Source: an uncultured Bacteroidota bacterium (GTDB lineage Bacteria; Bacteroidota; Bacteroidia; 2-12-FULL-35-15). From it: a stretch of 61,753 nucleotides of DNA. Made by a program: the position numbers and the translations under genes. This document shows positions 55,486 to 61,753 of the stretch, piece by piece. A model generated the notes under the pieces. It made no database searches. It was not told the origin of the DNA and was given only the letters and a program-made list of their open reading frames with translations. Positions within the stretch are counted from its first letter, which is position 1; each line of letters opens with the position of its first letter. The stretch is taken from assembly GCA_903926385.1 (NCBI GenBank), contig CAIYIS010000001.1, forward strand, positions 1 through 61,753, written 5' to 3'.

Positions 55486-55920
55486 ATGAAAAAAACATTA
55501 CTTACAATTGTAAACATCGTGTTTGCTCTAACGCTTTTTGCACAAACACAACCGGAGATTAATTCTATTATTGGGAAAAATGAAAGAGTAACTGCTTTTG
55601 CCGAAACGGATAACTCCTTTTGGTACGGTACCGACAAAGGCTTGTATCGCATCAAAAAGAAAAACAGAAAGGTGTACTTCTTTAACGAAAAAAATTCAGC
55701 AATGCCTTCCGATAATGTCACTTGTATTTGCACCAAACCCGATGGTGAGGTCTATGTCGGAACAGATAAAGGAATTATGCGTTACGACTTGTATGCATTT
55801 ATAAACATAAACACCGAAAATTCAGAAATCACTTCTAACAGCATAGTGTCTCTCTCTTTCGATCCGATAAAGGGAATTGTGGTTAAAACTAAAGATAATT
55901 CTTTGGCTATGGTGAGATAG
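55486..55920 (+). CDS. Small secreted protein with Reg_prop-type repeats
   Basis: 144 residues: signal peptide (TLLTIVNIVFALTLFAQ) and two or three repeats of the two-component propeller type, NSFWYGTDKGLYRIKKKN and GEVYVGTDKGIMRYDL. Far too short for a complete propeller. It lies 138 bases after the NarL-type regulator, has its own -7 box, and may bind or modulate the large propeller kinase or be a relic of one. Role unknown. Confidence 0.65.
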   Translation: MKKTLLTIVNIVFALTLFAQTQPEINSIIGKNERVTAFAETDNSFWYGTDKGLYRIKKKNRKVYFFNEKNSAMPSDNVTCICTKPDGEVYVGTDKGIMRYDLYAFININTENSEITSNSIVSLSFDPIKGIVVKTKDNSLAMVR

Positions 55921-56010
55921 CACTATTCACATATTAAAACACAGAAAACAGCGAGGGGGAAATACAATATTAACCTATTTCCCCCTCCTCACCCATCTCT
56001 CCTTCCTTAT

Positions 56011-56192
56011 TTCCCCCTTTTTTTAGCACTTACTTTCATTTATAATTCATCTTTTATAATACATAATTTCCTTTCCCCTTTTTTAGCCCTTACTTTCATT
56101 TATAATTCACCTTTTATAATACATAATTTCCTTTCCCCCTTTTTTAGCCCTAACTTTCATTTATAATTCATCTTTTATAATACATAATTTCT
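56011..56192. repeat. 60/61-bp direct repeat, three copies
   Basis: TTTTAGC(A/C)CTTACTTTC recurs at 56021, 56081 and 56142, each followed by near-identical AT-rich text (TTATAATTCA, CTTTTATAATACATAATTT). Non-coding. It forms most of the gene-free gap 55921-56349. Confidence 0.85.
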
Positions 56193-56240
56193 TCCTTATC
56201 CAGTCCCAATCGTCCTTTCTCATCCCAACCGTCACCTACT

Positions 56241-56281
56241 AGCCCCCCTCTCCTTTTTTCAAGGAGAGGGGTCGGGGGTGA
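56241..56281. repeat. Hairpin element of the CCTCTCC/GGAGAGG type
   Basis: CCCCCCTCTCC, loop TTTTTTCAA, GGAGAGGGGTCGGGGGTGAG; the same family as the element at 4866-5035. Confidence 0.65.
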
Positions 56282-56349
56282 GGTGCAACTTGCTCGCATT
56301 TTTTTTGCCCTGTATTCATTTTATATTACATTTGCCAAAATTTTTTTTG

Positions 56350-56727
56350 ATGTCCAACCGTTCAAATAAAAAAAGTATTAAACTTTATATACTCGCAGTA
56401 GTGTCATTAGTGCTCTTACAGGGCATTAATGCAAAACCATTGCACGGGTTTGATTCCGATAAACTTTCCGTTCACATTTTCAACAATAGTGCTTCTGTCA
56501 TTAATAACATTAGCACTAAATTCAAAACCCCTTCTAAAGAATCCGTTGCAACTCCTCGATGGATTCGTAAAAAAGCACGTGACGAAAAAAACAATGTGTA
56601 CTTCAAAACCATTAACAATTCTTCTCCTTACTTTTATTCTACTTTTCTTTTTGCTAACCCTGCTTGTTTTTTAGCAAAAACATTTTCTGCCTCCCTTTCT
56701 CTTCGAGGCCCCCCCGTTACCTTATAA
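56350..56727 (+). CDS. Small membrane-anchored or secreted protein, unknown
   Basis: 125 residues from the ATG at 56350; a start at 56278 would run through the hairpin element. Basic N-terminus (SNRSNKKS), one hydrophobic stretch (LYILAVVSLVLLQGINA) that may be a signal or anchor, then a polar region and an odd C-terminus (PACFLAKTFSASLSLRGPPV). I recognise no family. It begins the stretch of C-rich coding sequence. Confidence 0.5.
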   Translation: MSNRSNKKSIKLYILAVVSLVLLQGINAKPLHGFDSDKLSVHIFNNSASVINNISTKFKTPSKESVATPRWIRKKARDEKNNVYFKTINNSSPYFYSTFLFANPACFLAKTFSASLSLRGPPVTL

Positions 56728-56929
56728 TCTGCTTTACTCCTCTGCTTTTTTTTGAGTTTTAATATCCTCTAAAAATCAGTTAGACATTAATATTTTCAAC
56801 AAGTTATTTCCTGTTGGGTATTCGTCTTAGATAGTAGCCATTTTTAATTTGGCTATCTGTTTGTAAAGCGCCTCTCTTCATTCTTAAATTATTTTTTTTT
56901 AGTAATGTATTTTAAAACCCCATATTATT

Positions 56930-57277
56930 ATGGATAATAACAATAATAGAGAAACTCGAATTAGCGAATTCGAAAATATGCTTACCGACTGTTTCAGTTT
57001 TAAAATTAATATCAAACTACATTTTTCTCATAATAAGTTTGACGATTATGTTTACGGAATTTATCAAGCCGATAAAAAATTTATTCTTTGGAAAACTGCT
57101 GATGTTTTTCTGGGCGAAATCGCTACTCCCGATTTTAGTCTCCCTTTTTGTAGTGGCATTTGGGAAGATTTGAATATTACTATTTCTAATAAAAATGCCG
57201 AAGTAGGTTTTATCAATTTTGCCAAACAATACGAAACTTTAACTGGTAAAACCACCAAGATTATTAAACATGTTTAG
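56930..57277 (+). CDS. Hypothetical protein
   Basis: 115 residues, soluble, balanced composition with aromatic residues spread throughout (FSFKINIKLHFSHNKFDDYV, GIYQADKKFILWKT, FCSGIWEDLNITIS). The composition looks like a real folded protein but no domain is recognised. It lies 202 bases after the preceding gene and 123 before the antiporter. Confidence 0.5.
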   Translation: MDNNNNRETRISEFENMLTDCFSFKINIKLHFSHNKFDDYVYGIYQADKKFILWKTADVFLGEIATPDFSLPFCSGIWEDLNITISNKNAEVGFINFAKQYETLTGKTTKIIKHV

Positions 57278-57400
57278 TCTCTTTTTAAATCCTCACTCTT
57301 CTGGTTGTTGTTTAGGTTTTTGTTGGTTGAGTGAGGTCATCCGGTTTGCTTAATCGCATCCGGATGTTTTTTCCTTTTGTTTTATCGTAACTTTGACAAA

Positions 57401-58685
57401 ATGACGGTTTCCATTTGCATTATTTTTATAATCGGCTATTGCCTTATTGCTTTCGAATCTTTTTTCAAAATCAATAAAGCCGCTATCGCATTAGTGTCTG
57501 GTGTCCTCTGTTGGACTCTCCTGGCATTCTTCTCACCCGATAATTCTTTCGTTCCCGATGCCCTGTCTTCCCACATCGCCCAAATTGCAGGCATCTTATT
57601 TTTTCTTCTCGGTGCCATGACCATTGTCGAGCTCATCGATGCTCACGATGGTTTTGATATCATCACCAATCAAATCACCAATAACGACAAGCGCAAACTA
57701 CTTTGGTTAGTCGCATTCATTACCTTTTTCCTTTCCGCCCTTTTAGATAACCTCACCACAGCCATTGTCATAATTACTCTTCTTCGAAAACTCATTCGCA
57801 ATGAAAACGACCGACTCTTCTTTGCTGGTATTGTCATTGTGGCTGCCAATGCTGGTGGTGCTTGGAGTCCCATTGGCGATGTCACCACCACAATGCTTTG
57901 GATTGGTGGCCAAATTTCGCCTCTCAACATCATTCTAAAATTATTTTTGCCTAGCCTTGTCTGCCTCCTTACTCCTTTAATTTTTCTTTCATTCACGCTC
58001 AAAGGCAATATTCAGCGCCCTCTCGCTTCCGAACTCAAAACAGCTTCTCCTGTTTCTGGCATGCATCAGCAAATAATATTTTTTTTCCGGAATCCTAATT
58101 CTTTTTCTCGTTCCCGTTTTCAAATCACTTACTCATCTTCCTCCGTTTATGGGTATCCTCATCGGTCTTGGTTTACTCTGGATTACTACCGAAATCCTTC
58201 ACATCAAAAAAAACGAACAACACAAAATTATTTTCTCCGTGCCTCAAGCCTTGCGAAAAATCGACACTCCTAGCATTCTCTTTTTTCTCGGTATTCTCCT
58301 TGCGGTCGATGCCCTCCAAACTGCTGGCATCTTAGCTTCCCTTGCTGCTTGGTTATCTCAAAATCTGCATAGCATCAATAATATTGCTATTTCTTTTGGG
58401 CTGCTTTCTTCCATTATCGACAATGTTCCTTTGCTTGCTGCTTCTCAAAATATGTTTAGCCTTGCTCAATATCCTATCGATAATTACCTCTGGGAATTTC
58501 TCGCCTATGCCACAGGTACTGGCGGCAGTGTTCTCGTTATTGGCTCTGCTGCTGGGGTTGCTGCAATGGGCCTCGAAAACATTACCTTCGCTTGGTATTT
58601 ACGTAAAATTACTCCCTTAGCCCTGCTCGGTTATTTCGCTGGTGCTTTTGTTTTTATCATTCAACAATTCATTTTTAATTCCTAA
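57401..58685 (+). pseudogene. nhaD: NhaD-type Na+/H+ antiporter, broken by one frameshift
   Basis: The first frame (ATG 57401) has the NhaD hallmarks LLDNLTTAIVIITLL and NAGGAWSPIGDVTTTMLWIGG. After a run of eight T (58079-58086) it continues in nonsense to 58273. The homologous reading resumes in another frame: GILILFLVPVFK, then LIGLGLLWITTEIL, SSIIDNVPLLAA and GTGGSVLVIGSAAG, ending at 58685. Joined, the two halves make about 428 residues, normal for NhaD. A single-base change in the T tract explains the break. It may be decay, slippage-based switching or a sequencing error. NhaD exchanges sodium or lithium for protons. Confidence 0.8.
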
Positions 58686-58687
58686 TC

Positions 58688-60489
58688 ATGCCTAGTGCTT
58701 CTAGTTTTTCAAAAATGAAATTCATTAACAAATTAACTTTCTTCATATTTTCTGCTCAAGCCCGATTCTCAAAAAAGCAATTCATTTTTTTAGCAAGTAT
58801 CATTGTCGGTATCTCAGTCGGCTTGGCCGCTATCATTCTTAAACTCTTTGCTCATTATATCTTCATCGCTGCCACTTACAATAAATTTGGCGATGTCCAA
58901 TACTTCTATATCGCTCTTCCCTTTATCGGAATTTTACTCACCGTACTTGTTATCAAAAAAATCTTAAAAGGAAAACTCGACAAAGGCCTTGCTCACATTC
59001 ATTTTGCTCTCGCCCGAAAATCCAGCACTCTCCCCCGCGAACAAATGTTCGCTCAAATCATCACCAGTTCCCTCACTGTCGGAATGGGCGGTTCCGCTGG
59101 GCTCGAAGCTCCAATCGTTATCACAGGTGCCGCCTTCGGCTCCAACTTTGCCAAAAATTTTCACCTCGATTACCGCGAACGTACTCTCCTTCTCGCTTGC
59201 GGTATCGCTGCCGGAATCGGTGCTGCTTTCAATGCTCCCATTGCGGGCGTCCTCTTTGCGCTCGAAGTCCTTTTAATCGATATCAGCATTGCTGCTTTCA
59301 CACCTCTCATTATCTCTGCGGCCACAGGCGCTCTCTGTTCCAAAATCCTTTTGCAAGACAATATCATTCTATCATTCCAGTTACAACAGCCATTCAATTA
59401 TGTTAATGTTCCTTTCTATATTCTCCTCGGCCTCCTCGCGGGTGTCGTTTCCGTTTACCACTCTCGCACCTTTATCAAAATCGAAAGCCTCTTCCATAAG
59501 TCGAAAAATAATTTATACAACAAAGTCATTATAGGAGGCATCCTCTTAGCCATTCTCATTTTCGTTTTCCCTTCCCTCTTTGGCGAAGGCTACCAAAGCA
59601 TCAAAACCCTTTCCCTCGACATCCCGAAAATCTATTAGACAATAGCATCTTTCACAACTTTAAATCCAACCAAACACTGGTGCTCGCTTTCGTAGGCATT
59701 CTCGTTTTCATCAAAGCCATCGCCACAGCCATCACCATCGGTAGTGGAGGCAATGGTGGCAACTTCGCTCCATCTCTCTTTGTTGGAACTTACCTCGGTT
59801 TCTTCTTTTCTAAAATTTTCAACATCCTCGGTATCGCCAATCTTCCCGTTAGCAATTTCACCATTGTCGGCATGGCAGGCATTCTCAGCGGTCTCTATCA
59901 CGCTCCCCTTACAGCCATTTTCCTCATTGCCGAAATCACTGGTGGATACACCCTCATGATTCCACTCATGATTGTCTCTTCCATCGGTTTTGCCGTCTCA
60001 AAATATTTCGAACCTAATTCCATGGACACTAAAAAACTTGCTCTTTCCGGCAAAGTTTTTACTTACGACCGCGACCACAATATCCTTGCTTCCATCAAAA
60101 CCACAAACCTTGTCGAAACCAATTTTCAAACCATCTCTCCCCTCGATTCCCTTCGCTCCATCGTCAATTTAATTTCAAAAGCTCAACGTAACATCTTTCC
60201 CGTTACCGATACCAACAATCAATTAGTCGGCATCATCATCCTCGACAACATCAGAGACATCATTTTCAAAACCGAACTCTACGACAAAATTCTTGCTAAA
60301 GACGTAATGATTATGCCTCCGGCAATCATCTCTCCTAACGAATCTATGGAATCTGTTATGAAAAAATTCGACCAAACAGGCGCTTGGAATCTGCCCGTTA
60401 TCGACAATCAGCAATACATCGGTTTCATCTCCAAATCCGCTGTATTCTCTACATATCGTACCAAACTTATTAAATCTACCATCGCTTAA
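58688..60489 (+). pseudogene. ClC-type chloride channel with CBS domains, broken by one frameshift
   Basis: First half (58688-59638): ClC core with GMGGSAGLEAPIVITGAAFG and CGIAAGIGAAFNAPIAGVLFALE. It stops at TAG 59636-59638. The homologous sequence continues in another frame across the stop (ENLLDNSIFHNF) and through 60489: AITIGSGGNGGNFAPSLFVG, GMAGILSGLYHAPLTA, then two CBS motifs (ISPLDSLRSIVNLIS; ISPNESMESVMKKF). One missing base near 59622-59632 accounts for the change; there is no long homopolymer. Such proteins are chloride channels or proton/chloride exchangers with nucleotide-sensing CBS pairs. Confidence 0.8.
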
Positions 60490-60529
60490 TCCTAATCATA
60501 TTTCTATAGTATAAACTAAATTTTTAAAA

Positions 60530-61561
60530 ATGAAAATCAACAAAACAACCATCGCTTACATTGCAGCCATAGTCATTTTCACTTCTGCCATCAATTTTGC
60601 ACTCTTCTATAATTATAACAAACGTCAAGAAGCAAAACAAAAAAACTACATACCCCCATCCTCCAATTCCCAATCCCTTTCCTGCAATTTACAAGTCAAT
60701 CGACTCACAGGATTCAAATACATCAGCCCTTTACTCTTTTCCGAACCCACATGCCCATCCACATCTTTCGATGGCATCAAATTCCAACTTTCCGACCTTA
60801 TTCAAAATTTCAAAAAAACAGGAGCCATTTCCTCCGCTTCCGTTTACCTCCGTACTTTCAATAATGCTCAATGGATGTCCATCAACCAATCCGAAACCTT
60901 CAATCCAGGCTCTCTTATCAAAGTCCCTTTTCTCATCGCCAATCTTCTTATGGAACAGAAAAAACCCGGATACCTCAACACCAAATTGACATTCATTCCC
61001 AACAAAGATATTCCACTCCAAACATACAACAGCCACCAAATTCATCCCGGAAATTCATATACCGTCAAAGAACTCCTCAAATACATGATTGCCTATTCCG
61101 ACAACAACGCAACATACCTTATTAATAACAACACCGACCTCGATATCTTTCGTAAAATTTACCTCGACCTTGGCCTTCCTAATGTCGACCCCCACGACCC
61201 CAATTATCAAATTACAGCTAAAGACTATTCCCAATTCCTCAAAGTAATTTACAATGCCTCATACCTCGACACCCCAAGCTCCCAATTCGCTGCCGGTTTA
61301 CTTTCTCAATCCGACTTCACCGATGGCCTTGCCAAAAACCTCCCCCCCGACATCACCATCGCTCATAAATTTGGCGAATTCGCCCGTCCCGGAAACCCCG
61401 AACACCAACTCAGCGAATCCGGAATCATTTACCTCAACAACTCCCCATACCTCATCACCGTTATGACAAAAGGAAACGATGTCAAATCACTCGCCAACGC
61501 CATCAGCCAAATTTCCAAAAAAGTCTTCGACTCCATAAACCAGCAACAAGCCAGCCTCTAA
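60530..61561 (+). CDS. Class A beta-lactamase-like serine hydrolase, membrane-anchored
   Basis: 343 residues. N-terminal anchor (TTIAYIAAIVIFTSAINFALF), a linker, then a serine beta-lactamase/transpeptidase fold. Active-site motifs in order: SxxK as SLIK in FNPGSLIKVPF, SDN in AYSDNNATYL, and KFG in HKFGEF in place of KTG. The last motif and the low similarity I can see to known resistance enzymes make true beta-lactam hydrolysis uncertain; a peptidoglycan-related or other hydrolase is equally possible. Intact, unlike its two neighbours, with the same C-rich codon use. A terminator follows. Confidence 0.75.
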   Translation: MKINKTTIAYIAAIVIFTSAINFALFYNYNKRQEAKQKNYIPPSSNSQSLSCNLQVNRLTGFKYISPLLFSEPTCPSTSFDGIKFQLSDLIQNFKKTGAISSASVYLRTFNNAQWMSINQSETFNPGSLIKVPFLIANLLMEQKKPGYLNTKLTFIPNKDIPLQTYNSHQIHPGNSYTVKELLKYMIAYSDNNATYLINNNTDLDIFRKIYLDLGLPNVDPHDPNYQITAKDYSQFLKVIYNASYLDTPSSQFAAGLLSQSDFTDGLAKNLPPDITIAHKFGEFARPGNPEHQLSESGIIYLNNSPYLITVMTKGNDVKSLANAISQISKKVFDSINQQQASL

Positions 61562-61564
61562 TTC

Positions 61565-61595
61565 AAAAGGCCGTAGCTTCCCGCTACGGCCTTTT
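61565..61595 (+). terminator. Terminator after the beta-lactamase-like gene
   Basis: Perfect 13-bp stem AAAAGGCCGTAGC / GCTACGGCCTTTT with loop TTCCC. The remaining 158 bases to the window end hold only low-complexity sequence. Confidence 0.88.
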
Positions 61596-61753
61596 CAACA
61601 ATTCATCTCTCGCCCCCGTACGAGCTAAGCTGAAGCGTTGGCAAGTGTGTCAGGGCTTAGGTTGTAGTTAATTTTGTAAGCTTTGCTTACATACCTCAAT
61701 CCTCCTTTCCACTCCCAATTCTAAAATTCTACAAATTTCACCTCTAAAATTAA

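Noticed and set aside
57401-58685. Programmed ribosomal frameshifting in nhaD
   Set aside because: A T8 run alone is not a known frameshift signal; I see no downstream stimulatory structure, and NhaD families are not known to use it.
60530-61561. Calling this an antibiotic-resistance beta-lactamase
   Set aside because: KFG replaces the usual KTG and the protein is membrane-anchored; the fold alone does not show beta-lactam hydrolysis.

Overview
The window comes from the chromosome of a low-GC member of the Bacteroidota. Three lines point there. Three open reading frames end in type IX secretion (T9SS) type A sorting domains. Several genes follow boxes of the TAnnTTTG (-7) type. The gene set is also typical: 'two-component propeller' kinase, SpoIIE phosphatases with the TGHGVPGA motif, YwqK/MORN repeats and an M1 peptidase with a membrane-protein-like C-terminus. 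I see no rRNA, tRNA or CRISPR array. All calls come from reading the sequence; no search was run.

Layout. 1-2300: a repeat-rich strip with a REP-associated transposase cut by the window edge, a transposase remnant, REP-like palindromes and two 21-bp tandem arrays, then an orphan T9SS sorting domain. 2313-7049: a secreted protein (+), then lutB, an M28 peptidase and rpiB on the minus strand. 7050-7779: a gene-free AT-rich divergent region with TTATCAACA boxes. 7780-16488: a three-gene signalling cassette (kinase-like protein without catalytic parts, histidine kinase, REC-SpoIIE phosphatase), mnmG, a methyltransferase, a DMT-type membrane protein and gapdh. Three parS-like palindromes lie at 13591-13995, so this is probably the origin-proximal part of the chromosome. 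16617-20412: lpxH and an M1 peptidase (-). 20413-24648: repeats, an uncharacterised protein, a 42-bp array, nested palindromes, a LytTR protein and a small basic protein. 24649-34611: a 3320-residue T9SS-exported multidomain surface protein.

34786-39825 is a likely operon. It holds a SulP transporter fused to a STAS and a cyclic-nucleotide-binding domain, an adenylate cyclase fused to an HD domain, and a PPK2 kinase. The cyclase would make the ligand that the transporter's C-terminus senses. 39880-42023 (-) carries an ABC ATPase with a small membrane protein, a small secreted protein ended by a REP palindrome, and a second uncharacterised protein related to the one at 20977. 42316-42774 holds two more 21-bp arrays. 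43102-49295 has a YwqK-repeat protein, two tandem SpoIIE phosphatases and a LytTR regulator. 50035-55920 has a FAD monooxygenase with an N-terminal Cys-rich module and a propeller histidine kinase with its NarL-type regulator.

The right end (about 56350-61561) differs in base use: the plus strand is strongly C-rich and G-poor. It holds an NhaD-type antiporter and a ClC channel, each broken by one frameshift, and an intact serine beta-lactamase-like protein.

The least explained signal is a set of five arrays with different unit sequences but the same 21-bp (or 42-bp) period, plus a 126-bp triplication (6 x 21). Two related uncharacterised genes each have such an array just upstream.
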